The notes: generated by a model not told the origin, from the sequence alone. A stretch of DNA of 64,000 nt from Cronobacter dublinensis subsp. dublinensis LMG 23823 (GCF_001277235.1 NZ_CP012267.1:124001-188000), one strand, 5' to 3'. Positions 50,700 through 59,332 are shown, counted from the stretch's first letter. A program made the numbers and translations.

Positions 50700-50714
50700 G
50701 CGCTATCTTAGCGC
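50700..50714. promoter_or_regulatory. Inverted repeat upstream of the WYL operon (proximal)
   Basis: GCGCTA-TCT-TAGCGC is a perfect 6-bp inverted repeat starting 25 bp before the ATG of the WYL regulator. A possible operator or part of the leader. Confidence 0.5.
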
Positions 50715-50720
50715 CCCACG

Positions 50721-50737
50721 CTGACAGGACGTGTCAG
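50721..50737. promoter_or_regulatory. Inverted repeat upstream of the WYL operon (distal), candidate WYL operator
   Basis: CTGACA-GGACG-TGTCAG is a perfect 6-bp inverted repeat with 5-bp spacer, 46 bp before the regulator start. Spacing and symmetry suit a dimeric winged-helix protein. Confidence 0.55.
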
Positions 50738-51086
50738 TTTTTCTCGCTCAAAAATAGTTTTCTTCCCATCACCCGTTTATTCGGCGTGACTTAACGCAAA
50801 TAAAGGGGCGTTCAAAAAATATAAAATAACTAACCGTTATTAACTTCATTCTGTCGTCGGCTCCTTTCACCCGACACTCGCCGCAGATGCTATTTTTATC
50901 AAAGGCGTCGTTATCGGTTAACGCTGTTTTATTCCCTCCTGCTAAATTGCCCATCACTTATACGCTCGCCTGACGGATGTAAAAACGATGATAAGCGCGC
51001 ATGCAGACTCAGGCCGTTGTCACAAAACGGAAATTCCGATCTCCGCCTGTGGCGCTGGTGAAAATTTGTGCAAACAATGTTAAATC
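50738..51086. other. Intergenic region between the WYL operon and citA
   Basis: No credible gene here. The longest ORF (50769-50957, minus) has no ribosome site and low-complexity sequence. The region should hold the promoters of both divergent units. Confidence 0.5.
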
Positions 51087-51098
51087 TTTGTATACAAA
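51087..51098. promoter_or_regulatory. 12-bp palindrome upstream of citA
   Basis: TTTGTATACAAA is a perfect palindrome of the type bound by GntR- or LacI-like dimers. It lies about 140 bp before citA and close to a TATAGA -10-like element. Confidence 0.5.
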
Positions 51099-51126
51099 AG
51101 CGCTATAGATCTGTGAGGCACGATTA

Positions 51127-51141
51127 ATGCGTCAGACGCAT
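51127..51141. promoter_or_regulatory. Inverted repeat in the citA leader
   Basis: ATGCGTC-A-GACGCAT is a perfect 7-bp inverted repeat about 100 bp before the citA start. It could be an operator or an mRNA leader hairpin. Confidence 0.35.
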
Positions 51142-51238
51142 CGGCTCTTGCGTTTATTGCGCTTATTAACCCTTTATTTCTGTTCCAGTCTTCAGACAGA
51201 GGCGCAACCACAAGCGTCAATGACAACTGGAGACATCA

Positions 51239-52534
51239 ATGCATTCCGCTACCCCACCTGTAACGACCCGTTCCCGACTCAGTGCGATACTGCGCGTCAC
51301 GTCGGGCAATTTTCTTGAACAGTTTGATTTCTTCCTGTTTGGGTTTTATGCCACCTACATCGCGCATACTTTCTTCCCGGCGAGCAGCGAGTTTGCCTCG
51401 CTGATGATGACCTTCGCGGTGTTCGGCGCGGGCTTTCTGATGCGCCCCATCGGCGCCATCGTGCTGGGCGCGTATATCGATAAGGTTGGTCGCCGCAAAG
51501 GGTTGATTGTCACGCTCTCCATTATGGCGGCAGGGACGTTCCTGATTGTGCTGATCCCGTCCTGGGACGCCATCGGGCTCTGGGCGCCGCTGCTGGTGCT
51601 GACGGGCCGCCTGTTGCAGGGCTTCTCGGCAGGCGCGGAGCTCGGCGGCGTATCGGTGTACCTGGCGGAAATCGCGACGCCGGGCCGCAAAGGGTTTTAC
51701 ACCAGCTGGCAGTCCGGCAGCCAGCAGGTCGCTATTATGGTCGCCGCGGCGATGGGGTTTGCACTGAATGCGGCGCTGGATCAGAGCGCCATCAGCGACT
51801 GGGGCTGGCGTATTCCGTTCCTGTTCGGCTGCATTATCGTGCCGTTTATTTTCCTGCTGCGCCGCAAGCTGGAAGAGACCCAGGAGTTTAGCGCGCGCCG
51901 TCATCATCTGGAGATGCGTCAGGTGTTCGCCATGCTGCTGAACCACTGGCCGGTGGTGATTGCGGGCATGCTGATGGTGGCGATGACCACGACCGCGTTT
52001 TACCTCATTACCGTCTATGCGCCCACCTTCGGCAAAAAAGTCCTGATGCTCAGCGCCTCCGACAGCCTGCTGGTGACGCTGCTGGTGGCTATCTCTAACT
52101 TCATCTGGCTGCCGGTGGGCGGCGCGCTGTCTGACCGCTTCGGGCGCAAGCCCGTGCTTATCGCCATGACGCTGCTGGCGCTGGCCACGGCCTATCCGGC
52201 GCTGCTGCTGCTGGCGGGCGCGCCGAGTTTCTCAATGATGCTGACCGTATTGCTGTGGCTCTCCTTTATGTACGGCCTGTACAACGGGGCGATGATCCCG
52301 GCGCTGACCGAAATCATGCCCGCAGAAGTGCGCGTGGCGGGCTTTTCGCTGGCCTATAGCCTTGCGACTGCGGTGTTCGGCGGCTTTACGCCGGTGATTT
52401 CCACGGCGCTGATTGAGTACACCGGCGATAAAGCCTCGCCCGGTTACTGGATGAGTTTCGCCGCGCTTTGCGCGCTGCTGGCGACGCTCTACCTGTATCG
52501 CCGCAGCACCATGACGCTGCAGACCGCGCGCTGA
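51239..52534 (+). CDS. citA: Citrate-proton symporter CitA/TcuC-type (MFS)
   Basis: ATG 51239 has GGAG 8 bases upstream. The 431-residue, twelve-span protein is close in length and sequence to the plasmid and chromosomal CitA proteins: LRVTSGNFLEQFDFFLFGFY, FAVFGAGFLMRPIGAIVLGA and LLQGFSAGAELGGVSVYLAE. The last two hold the MFS/MHS motifs. It imports citrate, or a related tricarboxylate such as tricarballylate, with protons in aerobic cells. It is followed 14 bp later by a ModA-like binding protein gene, and then a convergent LysR gene that probably regulates both. Substrate between citrate and tricarballylate is not settled by sequence. Confidence 0.85.
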   Translation: MHSATPPVTTRSRLSAILRVTSGNFLEQFDFFLFGFYATYIAHTFFPASSEFASLMMTFAVFGAGFLMRPIGAIVLGAYIDKVGRRKGLIVTLSIMAAGTFLIVLIPSWDAIGLWAPLLVLTGRLLQGFSAGAELGGVSVYLAEIATPGRKGFYTSWQSGSQQVAIMVAAAMGFALNAALDQSAISDWGWRIPFLFGCIIVPFIFLLRRKLEETQEFSARRHHLEMRQVFAMLLNHWPVVIAGMLMVAMTTTAFYLITVYAPTFGKKVLMLSASDSLLVTLLVAISNFIWLPVGGALSDRFGRKPVLIAMTLLALATAYPALLLLAGAPSFSMMLTVLLWLSFMYGLYNGAMIPALTEIMPAEVRVAGFSLAYSLATAVFGGFTPVISTALIEYTGDKASPGYWMSFAALCALLATLYLYRRSTMTLQTAR

Positions 52535-52548
52535 AGAAGGGAAACGAC

Positions 52549-53355
52549 ATGCATAAACAAACGTTCTGGCTTATCGCGGCGCTGGTGGGATGCGGAGCAA
52601 ACAGCGGGGCGCTGGCGCAGGAGGTCACGGTGATGATCTCCGGCGGCTTCAAGGCGGCGCTTGAGCAGCTGCGCCCGGCGTATGAAAAGCAAAGCGGTAA
52701 TCATCTTGTGGTGATCCCCGGCCCGTCGATGGGAAAAACGGCGCAGGCGATTCCTAACCGGCTGGCGCGCGGCGAACGCGCGGATGTGGTGATTATGGTA
52801 GGTGATGCGCTGAGCGACCTTGAACGCGCGGGCCGCACCGCGCCTGGCACCCGCACGGAACTGGCGGATTCGCCGATTGGCGTCGTGGTGGCGCATGGCG
52901 CGCCGGTTCCGGCTATCAAAACGGATGCGCAGCTGCGCCAGACCTTACTGGCGGCGAAATCCATCGCGTATTCCGACAGCGCCAGCGGCCGCTATGTCAG
53001 TAACACGCTCTTTAAAAAGCTCGATATTGAAAAGCAGGTCGACGCCAAAGCACGGATGGTTGAGCGCATTCCGGTGGCCTCCGAGGTGGCGAAAGGGAAC
53101 TACGCCATCGGGTTTCAGCAGGTCAGCGAACTGTTGCCGGTGCCCGGCGTGACGTTTGTCGGCGAGCTGCCCGACGACGTGCAGTACATCACCCGCTTTG
53201 CGGGCGCGGTGACGCGCAGCGCGGCCCATCCGCAGGAGGGGAGGGCGCTGCTGGCGTTCCTGTCCTCTTCCGGGGCGCAACAGGTTATTCACGCCACCGG
53301 GATGCGGTCAGTGAAAAGGGCAGCCGCTGTTACGTCAGCGGATAGCGCTCCGTGA
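52549..53355 (+). CDS. ModA-like periplasmic substrate-binding protein
   Basis: ATG 52549 follows AAGGGAAACGAC. The 268-residue product starts with a signal peptide ending GALAQEV. The mature part resembles the molybdate-binding fold: VTVMISGGFKAALEQLRPAY, a GPSMGKTAQAIPNRL loop, ERADVVIMVGDALSDLE and SDSASGRYVSNTLFKKLDIE. No ABC permease or ATPase is nearby, so it may deliver a ligand to, or sense it for, the citrate system rather than serve molybdate uptake. The 3' end overlaps the convergent LysR gene by 26 bp. Confidence 0.75.
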   Translation: MHKQTFWLIAALVGCGANSGALAQEVTVMISGGFKAALEQLRPAYEKQSGNHLVVIPGPSMGKTAQAIPNRLARGERADVVIMVGDALSDLERAGRTAPGTRTELADSPIGVVVAHGAPVPAIKTDAQLRQTLLAAKSIAYSDSASGRYVSNTLFKKLDIEKQVDAKARMVERIPVASEVAKGNYAIGFQQVSELLPVPGVTFVGELPDDVQYITRFAGAVTRSAAHPQEGRALLAFLSSSGAQQVIHATGMRSVKRAAAVTSADSAP

Positions 53356-54229
53356 CGAGCTTCTCCAGCTCTGCCGCCACGTAAGACTGTATGCGGCCGC
53401 TGCGGCGGATAAGCCCCATGCTGCGTCTGACCACCGGCGAGGTCAGGCGCAGCGACGTCAGCGCCGACTGCCCGGACGTGGGCATCGACATCGCGGGCAC
53501 GGCGGCAATGCCGATACCCGCTTCCACCATGCCGAGCATCGTGGTGACGTGCCGGGTTTCGCAAATGCAGGGCCGCGCCGGGGTGATATGGCCCAGCGCC
53601 TGATCGAGGAGCGTGCGGTTGCCGGAGACTTTATCGAGCCCGATGTAATCCTGCTGAAAATAGTCCTGCCAGGTGATCTGCCCTTTGCGGGCAAGGGGGT
53701 GATCGCGGCGGCATGCCGCGACGTAGACATCCTCCACCAGCGGCACGAACTCCAGATGCGGCGGCAGATTGCTGTCAAAACAGATCCCGAAATCGGCCTG
53801 CCCGCTGGCGACGGCCTCGATAACGTTGCCGAGGCTGCTGTCGATGAGCTTGATCCGCACGCGCTGATAGCGCGCCTGGAAGCTGCGGATGATTTCCGGC
53901 ATAAAGTAACAGGCCGCCGAGGGTACCGTCGCCACCGTGACAAGCCCGGTGCGCTCCTTGCTCGCCTGACTGATATCCGCCAGCACCGACTCGACATTCG
54001 CCAGCAACTGCTCTGAGCGCTCGGCGAAGCTCTGGCCGTAAAGCGTCAGCGCCACGCGCCGCGTGGTACGGTCAAAGAGCTTTGTACCGAGCGCCGTCTC
54101 CAGTTTCTCAATGCGGCGGCTGAGGGCGGACTGCGACAGGCAGATAGATTCCGCCGCGAGCCGAAAGCTGCCGTATTCCACCAGCGCGCGAAAAGCATAG
54201 AGATCGTTGAGGTCGAAATTAACCGGCAT
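53330..54229 (-). CDS. LysR-family regulator, probable controller of the citA unit
   Basis: The 299-residue protein has the N-terminal LysR helix-turn-helix (LNDLYAFRALVEYGSFRLAA, SQSALSRRIEKLETALG) and a periplasmic-binding-protein-like effector domain (VTVATVPSAACYFMPEIIRS, ADFGICFDSNLPPHLEF). It lies convergent to the citA-binding protein pair and overlaps its last gene. TcuR of Salmonella occupies a similar place beside a tricarballylate transporter. The start MPVNFDLNDLYAF is normal for the family. Confidence 0.85.
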   Translation of the reverse strand: MPVNFDLNDLYAFRALVEYGSFRLAAESICLSQSALSRRIEKLETALGTKLFDRTTRRVALTLYGQSFAERSEQLLANVESVLADISQASKERTGLVTVATVPSAACYFMPEIIRSFQARYQRVRIKLIDSSLGNVIEAVASGQADFGICFDSNLPPHLEFVPLVEDVYVAACRRDHPLARKGQITWQDYFQQDYIGLDKVSGNRTLLDQALGHITPARPCICETRHVTTMLGMVEAGIGIAAVPAMSMPTSGQSALTSLRLTSPVVRRSMGLIRRSGRIQSYVAAELEKLVTERYPLT

Positions 54230-54296
54230 AGCAGCAGCGTCCTTTCAGCATGGTGAAGTACAGATTATAAAGCGTAGTTTATCACGCATGCGTTGA

Positions 54297-55217
54297 TCAC
54301 CGGGGACCACCGGGCATTTCGGTGTTCTGCGGCGAACCCCAGTGTGCTTTCAGAAAATCGATAAAGCAGCGAACACGGGGTGAGAGGTAGCGGCTGGTGG
54401 GCCAGAGCGCGGAAAACGCGCCTGTACGCTCACAGTAGCCAGGCATCACCTCGCATAACTCGCCGCGAGCGAGCATAGAATTCACGATAAAGTCAGGGAC
54501 GTAGCAGATCCCAAGCCCGGCGGCGGCGGCGCGGATCATCGCTTCGATATTGTTGACCGTCAGCGCGGCGTGCGCCTGATGCGCGCCGGTAAGCTGAAAC
54601 CCGCGCAGCGCCCACGGCTGGATAAGCCCGGTGGACGGAAAGCGAAACAGAATGACGCGATGCTCTTTCAGCGCCTCCGGTGATGCGGGCGCGCCCTGCG
54701 CGGCGAGGTAGGCCGGGCTTGCGCAGAGCACGAAACGAAAATGCCCCAGCGTCCTGGTGGTCAGGCGCGAATCGGCTATCTCTCCACTGCGGATGGCCAC
54801 ATCAAACCCTTCCTCCACCAGATTCACCAGCCTGTCGCTGAAATCCAGTTCGATTTCGATCTCCGGATAACGCGCGGCGAACGCCGGCAAAAACGGCATT
54901 AACAGGTGATAACCGATAGCGGGCAGCGACACCCGCAGCCTGCCGGACGGACGTTGCTGAGAAGAGGTCAGCTCTGCTTCGGCGTCACGCAATTGCTCAA
55001 GGGCAGGGCGGCAGCGCGCCAGCAGTCTCTCCCCTTCGCTGGTGAGGCTCACGCTGCGGGTGCTGCGGTTGAAAAGCCGCACGCCGAGCCTCTGTTCAAG
55101 CCTCGCGACGTTTTTGCCCACGGCGGAGGCCGAGATGCCCAGTAACCGTGCTGCCCCGGTAAAGCTCAGCGTCTCAGCGGTGCGAACAAATGAGGTCAGT
55201 GCGGTGAGACTGTCCAT
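54297..55217 (-). CDS. LysR-family regulator adjacent to an MFS pump
   Basis: ATG 55217 (MDSLTALTSFVRTAETLSFT) was chosen over a TTG three codons earlier. The 306-residue protein has a standard LysR helix-turn-helix (GAARLLGISASAVGKNVARL) and an effector-binding domain of the CrgA/DhmR branch (IGYHLLMPFLPAFAARYPEI, GEIADSRLTTRTLGHFRFVL). It is divergent from the 14-span MFS gene at 55321, which it likely regulates through the 103-bp intergenic region. Effector unknown. Confidence 0.87.
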   Translation of the reverse strand: MDSLTALTSFVRTAETLSFTGAARLLGISASAVGKNVARLEQRLGVRLFNRSTRSVSLTSEGERLLARCRPALEQLRDAEAELTSSQQRPSGRLRVSLPAIGYHLLMPFLPAFAARYPEIEIELDFSDRLVNLVEEGFDVAIRSGEIADSRLTTRTLGHFRFVLCASPAYLAAQGAPASPEALKEHRVILFRFPSTGLIQPWALRGFQLTGAHQAHAALTVNNIEAMIRAAAAGLGICYVPDFIVNSMLARGELCEVMPGYCERTGAFSALWPTSRYLSPRVRCFIDFLKAHWGSPQNTEMPGGPR

Positions 55218-55320
55218 AATTGCCAACTTTTTGTCCGTTAAGAAGGGATTATCAGTCTATTTATTCGACATGAAGTCCGCAATAGCATTCACCGTATCTG
55301 CCACTACGTAAGGTTACTGA

Positions 55321-56835
55321 ATGTCTGCGAATCCTTTTTCCAGGACGGCTAACGTCGCCGCTGCGCTGTCGGTGCTATCGGCGGCGATGATCCTGCCGCT
55401 CAGCTTCACCGGCGGGGTCGCCACCACGCCCGCGATTGGTCATGAGCTTGGCGGCAGTGCGCTGTCGCTCGCCTGGCTCACTAATGGCTTCATGCTGACC
55501 TTCGGCAGTTCGCTTCTCGCTGCAGGCGTGATGGCGGATCTGACCGGGCGAAAGCGCATTTTTACCGGCGGGCTTATGCTGTTTTTTGTGAGCTGCCTTG
55601 CGGTCTGCCTCGCGACCAGTACCGCAACGATCGGCGTTTTGCGCGCTGTGCAGGGCGTGGCTGCCGCCATGACGCTCGCGGGCGGCAGCGCGATGCTGGC
55701 GCAGCTTTTTGAGGGCCAGGCCCGCACGCGGGTTTTCAGCGTGCTGGGAACGATGTTCGGCGCCGGGCTGGCGTTCGGCCCTTTGCTGGCGGGGCTTATC
55801 ATCGACCATGACGGCTGGCGATGGCTCTATGCGCTGCTGGCGGCGCTCGCCGGTCTCTGCGCGCTGACCGGCGCTATTTTTCTGCCGCCTGCCGTGAAAA
55901 CCTCCGGGGGACGGGCAGATATTCCGGGGCTCGCGCTGTTCAGCGTCTGTCTGGTGTGCTTCACCGTCGCGCTGCTGGCGATCCCGCCGCTGGGCGTGAC
56001 GTCATGGCCGGTGCTGGCGTTGCTCGGCGCGTCGCTGGCGGCGGCGAAAGGGGTTATCGTTCGCTGCCGTCGCGCCACGCACCCGGTGTTTGATCTCGCT
56101 CTGCTGCGCAACGCGCGCTTCGCGGGAGTACTGTTGTTGCCGCTCGCTACCTGCTGCTGTTATGTGGTCTGGTTGATCCTGCTGCCGCTGCGGTTTACCG
56201 GCGCCGAAGCACTGAGCGAAACGCGCAGCGCCCTGTATATGCTGGCGCTGACGCTGCCGGTACTGCTTCTTCCGGGCGTCGCGGCGCTGCTGACGCGCTG
56301 GTTCAGCGCCGCCAGCCTGGCGGCTGGTGGCTTGCTGGTGGCCGCGATCGGCCTGGTGCTGCTGGGCGTCGCATTGCAGGGAAACAGCGATGGAAGGCTC
56401 ATTATGGCGCTGGTGGTGACCGGCTGCGGCTCGGCGCTGCCCTGGGGACTAATGGACGGGCTGGCGGTTTCAGGCGTGCCTGCGCAGAAAGCGGGCATGG
56501 CGGCAGGGCTGTTTAACACGGTGCGGGTCGCGGGCGAAAGCGTGGCGCTGGTCTGCGTGATGGCGTTTCTCGCCACCGCCAGTCAACAGGCGCTGGCAGC
56601 CACCCTCAACGGTTATCCGCCGCAGACTATCGCGAGCGCCGCCGCCTGGCTTGGCGCGGGCCATCTTGAGCAGGCGCATACGCTGCTGCCGGGTGTGCCG
56701 CTGGCGCGGCTGTACCAGAGCCTGAATCAGGCGTATCAGTGGCTGTGCAATCTGCTGGCTATCCTGACGCTGCTTTGCGCCGCAATGGTCTGGAAAACGC
56801 TTCGCCGCCACGGGCCACTGCCCGGACGGCCATGA
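55321..56835 (+). CDS. DHA2-type MFS multidrug transporter
   Basis: The 504-residue protein is long for MFS and has about fourteen spans, which fits the DHA2 (EmrB/QacA) subfamily. MADLTGRKRIF after span 2 is motif A; GTMFGAGLAFGPLLAGLIID in span 5 is antiporter motif C. It would export hydrophobic or cationic compounds by proton antiport. No membrane-fusion partner is adjacent. Divergent from a LysR gene that probably controls it. Confidence 0.85.
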   Translation: MSANPFSRTANVAAALSVLSAAMILPLSFTGGVATTPAIGHELGGSALSLAWLTNGFMLTFGSSLLAAGVMADLTGRKRIFTGGLMLFFVSCLAVCLATSTATIGVLRAVQGVAAAMTLAGGSAMLAQLFEGQARTRVFSVLGTMFGAGLAFGPLLAGLIIDHDGWRWLYALLAALAGLCALTGAIFLPPAVKTSGGRADIPGLALFSVCLVCFTVALLAIPPLGVTSWPVLALLGASLAAAKGVIVRCRRATHPVFDLALLRNARFAGVLLLPLATCCCYVVWLILLPLRFTGAEALSETRSALYMLALTLPVLLLPGVAALLTRWFSAASLAAGGLLVAAIGLVLLGVALQGNSDGRLIMALVVTGCGSALPWGLMDGLAVSGVPAQKAGMAAGLFNTVRVAGESVALVCVMAFLATASQQALAATLNGYPPQTIASAAAWLGAGHLEQAHTLLPGVPLARLYQSLNQAYQWLCNLLAILTLLCAAMVWKTLRRHGPLPGRP

Positions 56836-56840
56836 GCGTA

Positions 56841-57151
56841 TTAAAGGTGTTGCGCCTCCACGCCCTGGAGAATTTCCTTTATCTCGAAGAAATCATTCCA
56901 GAACGGGGTATCGCGCAGGGCTTCGGTAAACTCCTGCCAGACCGCGTGGCTTGCGGCTTCCCACATCCAGATATCGGAAATGCGCGCGGAGTAAAACCCG
57001 GTGTCGAAATAGCGCAGCGTCAGCGCGCCAGTAACGGCGTGAGAAATGTCGTGATGTTGCGCTGACGTTCTTCCGCGCTGGCGCTAAGCCAGCTGCGGTT
57101 GGCTTTCACCAGCATAAAAAGGGTCACAGCGTCTGTGGCGGTACGGTTCAT
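56841..57151 (-). pseudogene. Darcynin-family gene with a frameshift
   Basis: ATG 57151 has AGGGAGA upstream and reads MNRTATDAVTLFMLVKANRS, then stops in the frame at about 57,020 after TPLLAR. In the next frame the protein continues ALTLRYFDTGFYSARISDIW, then FTEALRDTPFWNDFFEIKEI and LQGVEAQHL-stop. Both halves match the darcynin family. One base has been lost around 57,020-57,030. The restored protein would be about 103 residues. The function of darcynins is unknown. It lies between other damaged genes. Confidence 0.75.
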
Positions 57152-57246
57152 AACGGTCTCCCTGAAAACTATTAATGCTTGTAGATGTGAGGTTACGGTG
57201 ACGTCGTTATGCTATCGGGACACCTTTTATTCAGGGACTCGCGTTT

Positions 57247-57528
57247 ATGCCCGTCATTGAACCCGCTGCCGCGCCGCGCAAACTGCCGCGTCAGGCCCGC
57301 TCACGGGCGCTGGTTGAGGCGATTATCGAGGCGACCGCTCGCATTTTTGAGCGCGCGGGCCCGGCGGCCTGCACGACCAACGCCTGGGATGTTATCGCGC
57401 TGGCGCAGGGCATGATAGCGATGGCCGCCCGGCGTAGTGAGTCTGATGCCCCCGCGCTGGCACGCCGGATTGAACGTGCCGTCTTTGGTTATCTCGGCTG
57501 GCCAGCGCCTGACGCCGGGGGATTTTAA
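57247..57528 (+). pseudogene. TetR-family regulator with internal deletion
   Basis: The N-terminus RKLPRQARSRALVEAIIEAT then ARIFERAGPAACTTN is the first helix region of a TetR protein. It then jumps to AWDVIALAQGMIAMAARR and LARRIERAVFGYLG, a typical TetR C-terminus. The recognition helix and about 100 residues of the core are missing, while the frame is kept. At 93 residues the product cannot bind DNA in the normal way. It presumably once controlled the ABM or darcynin gene beside it. Confidence 0.65.
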
Positions 57529-57550
57529 TGCGTTATCACAGGAGAGAACG

Positions 57551-57862
57551 ATGATTGTCAGAACCTGGCACGGCTGCGTGCCGCGCGAACACGCCGACGA
57601 TTTTGCGGTGCATTTACAGAAGACCGGCGTTGAACATGCGCAGCGCACGCCGGGTAACCAGGGCGCGTTTGTGCGCCATGAAACGCAGGGCGACTGGGCG
57701 CATTTCTTTCTTGCGACGTACTGGGACAGTCTGTGCGCCATTAAGGCGTTCGCGGGAGACGATTATCAGGTCGCGGTGACGTACCCCGACGATGAACAGT
57801 TTGAACTGCTCTCCGACCCTTACGTGTTCCACCACAACGTAGAAGACATTACGCCGCTGTAA
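57551..57862 (+). CDS. ABM-domain (antibiotic biosynthesis monooxygenase-like) protein
   Basis: ATG 57551 follows GGAGAGAACG. The 103-residue protein has the dimeric ferredoxin-like ABM pattern: MIVRTWHGCVPREHADDFAV, GNQGAFVRHETQGDWAHFFL, then TYWDSLCAIKAFAGDDYQVA. Members are small haem-free monooxygenases or haem-degrading enzymes, and the substrate is unknown. It follows a truncated TetR gene and overlaps the convergent phosphoesterase gene by 14 bp. Confidence 0.75.
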   Translation: MIVRTWHGCVPREHADDFAVHLQKTGVEHAQRTPGNQGAFVRHETQGDWAHFFLATYWDSLCAIKAFAGDDYQVAVTYPDDEQFELLSDPYVFHHNVEDITPL

Positions 57863-58598
57863 CCGGTGAAACCGCGATAAAATGACTCGCCAGCGCGCCG
57901 TTCTCAACGCGGTGCACCATCAGCGCGGGAGGATCGTAAACGAAGGGAACGTGCGACGCGCCGAGCCATAACGGATTTGCGGGGCAGACAGCGCCGCAGA
58001 TATAAGCCGGGATACCGGCCAGCGTTCCGGCAGCCGGGCGGTGGACATGCCCTGTAGCTATCGCAAGCGGTCTGGCCGGATGCTGGCGCAGCAGGGCGGC
58101 GAGCGCGTCATGGTCGCGGCACATGATCGCATCCATCGAGGGAATGCCGCTCGCAAAGACATGATGGTGCATAAACAGCAGCGTCTGGCGCCCCTGCGCC
58201 TCATCAAGCTGCTGCGACAGCCAGCTAAGATGCGCGGCGACACTCCCCGCCGCGCAGGCCTCAAGCGTGCTATCAAGCCCGATAGCGCGAAGGCCCGGCA
58301 GATCCACCACCGCATGCAGCGGCCCGTCTGCGCCCGTCCAGAATGTCGCGCTCCAGGTCGCTCGCAGGGCGTCAAGATGGTCGGCATTGCCCGGCAGGAT
58401 AAGCTTGCGGCACGGAAACGCCTCAAGGCGCGCCGCTATCTGCGAATACCCGTCGCGCCAGCCGTCGTCCGTCAAATCGCCACTGATCACCAGCAGATCG
58501 GGCGTCAGTGGCGCAAGCCACGCCAGCGCATTGTCAAAACGCGCCAGATTGTCGTTATCCGGGGCTGCGTGAATATCAGAAATCTGCGCGATAAGCAT
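57849..58598 (-). CDS. Metallophosphoesterase, class III phosphodiesterase-like (CpdA-like)
   Basis: The 249-residue protein has the calcineurin-type metal motifs in order: MLIAQISDIHAAPD (DxH), VISGDLTDDG (GD), LILPGNADHLD (GNxxH-like, with Asp before His), LFMHHHVFASGIP and IATGHVHRPAAG (GHxH). The order matches CpdA and related class III phosphodiesterases. It would need two metal ions and hydrolyse a cyclic nucleotide or other phosphodiester; cAMP as substrate is not certain. GNADH in place of the usual GNHD is slightly unusual. Confidence 0.82.
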   Translation of the reverse strand: MLIAQISDIHAAPDNDNLARFDNALAWLAPLTPDLLVISGDLTDDGWRDGYSQIAARLEAFPCRKLILPGNADHLDALRATWSATFWTGADGPLHAVVDLPGLRAIGLDSTLEACAAGSVAAHLSWLSQQLDEAQGRQTLLFMHHHVFASGIPSMDAIMCRDHDALAALLRQHPARPLAIATGHVHRPAAGTLAGIPAYICGAVCPANPLWLGASHVPFVYDPPALMVHRVENGALASHFIAVSPVTAA

Positions 58599-58663
58599 AG
58601 CGTTCCCTTTGTATCAACCGATAATCAATGAGGCATCACAAAAGGGTGGGGCAATAAAAAGAA

Positions 58664-58695
58664 AAAAGCCAGCGGTGAGAGACGTGCTGGCTTTT
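58664..58695 (-). terminator. Terminator of the ycgZ-ymgA-ariR operon
   Basis: AAAAGCCAGC and GCTGGCTTTT form a 10-bp stem around a 12-base loop. On the minus strand it is followed by T-rich sequence (the run of A at 58662-58667), just after ariR. Confidence 0.75.
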
Positions 58696-58713
58696 GAAGG
58701 AAAGGGGGCTGCC

Positions 58714-58992
58714 TCAGATATCGTCAAGCGTATGATCGACGACAATCTCCAGCGTTTTGCGGATAACGTCAGCCATCACCACGTCATCGGTGGTTTCCAG
58801 CGCGTTGATCAGCTGTAAAATAATGGCCTTATGCGTCAGGTGACCTTCGGTCGCGAGAATGTTGCTCACGACTGCGCCCAGCAGAGCGGCTTCCTGCGCC
58901 AGCATATCGCCAGCATTGCGAAAATATTCAGACAGTGTCGTATCGGGCAGCTCTGCATGCAAATCTGCGGGGTTAAACATTACCTGGCTCAT
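58714..58992 (-). CDS. ariR: AriR (YmgB) biofilm/acid-resistance regulator
   Basis: The most likely start is MSQVMFNPADLHAEL (58992), 92 residues. The sequence SEYFRNAGDMLAQEAALLGA, VVSNILATEG and LINALETTDDVVMADVIRKT aligns closely with E. coli AriR, a small helical dimer that affects biofilm formation and acid resistance. It ends the three-gene minus-strand group ycgZ-ymgA-ariR. In E. coli these genes are repressed by BluR and released by blue light through BluF, then act via the Rcs system. Confidence 0.88.
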   Translation of the reverse strand: MSQVMFNPADLHAELPDTTLSEYFRNAGDMLAQEAALLGAVVSNILATEGHLTHKAIILQLINALETTDDVVMADVIRKTLEIVVDHTLDDI

Positions 58993-59032
58993 AACTGGCA
59001 CCGTATTGTTGTTTAATAGTTGCTGTATATAG

Positions 59033-59332
59033 TCAGTGTTTTTTAGTGCCGTCTGGCGACTGACTTTCGCCAAACAGAGAATGGACATTGTCGCCATTCC
59101 ATTCTTTACGCCCATGCGCGCCATTACGCCGTCCGGAAACCGTGTTAGTGCTGATCTCAGCTATCACGCAGGCAATCGCCTCGCGTCGCTGTGGATCTGA
59201 CTCGCTGGTTTCCATCGAGCGCAAACGCGCGATGAGGACCCGCATATTGATCGGGCCTTTTTCTCGAAGGAGAGACAGTACTGCCTCTCCGATAATTTCG
59301 TCTGTCAGTTGATCTTTTTCACTTCTGTTCAT
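59033..59332 (-). CDS. ymgA: YmgA-type two-component system connector
   Basis: Start at MNRSEKDQLTDEIIGEAVLS (59332). The 99-residue protein matches E. coli YmgA in length and layout: EITGQAVL-like N-terminal helix, RVLIARLRSMETSESDPQRR as the middle helix and a polar tail with RRNGAHGRKEWN. It is a small helical regulator in the BluR/BluF pathway that promotes colanic acid and lowers curli through Rcs in E. coli. It sits between ycgZ and ariR. Confidence 0.82.
   Translation of the reverse strand: MNRSEKDQLTDEIIGEAVLSLLREKGPINMRVLIARLRSMETSESDPQRREAIACVIAEISTNTVSGRRNGAHGRKEWNGDNVHSLFGESQSPDGTKKH

Noticed and set aside
50769..50957. 62-codon minus-strand ORF in the intergenic region before citA
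   Set aside because: It has no ribosome site and no recognisable protein features. The region more likely holds promoters.
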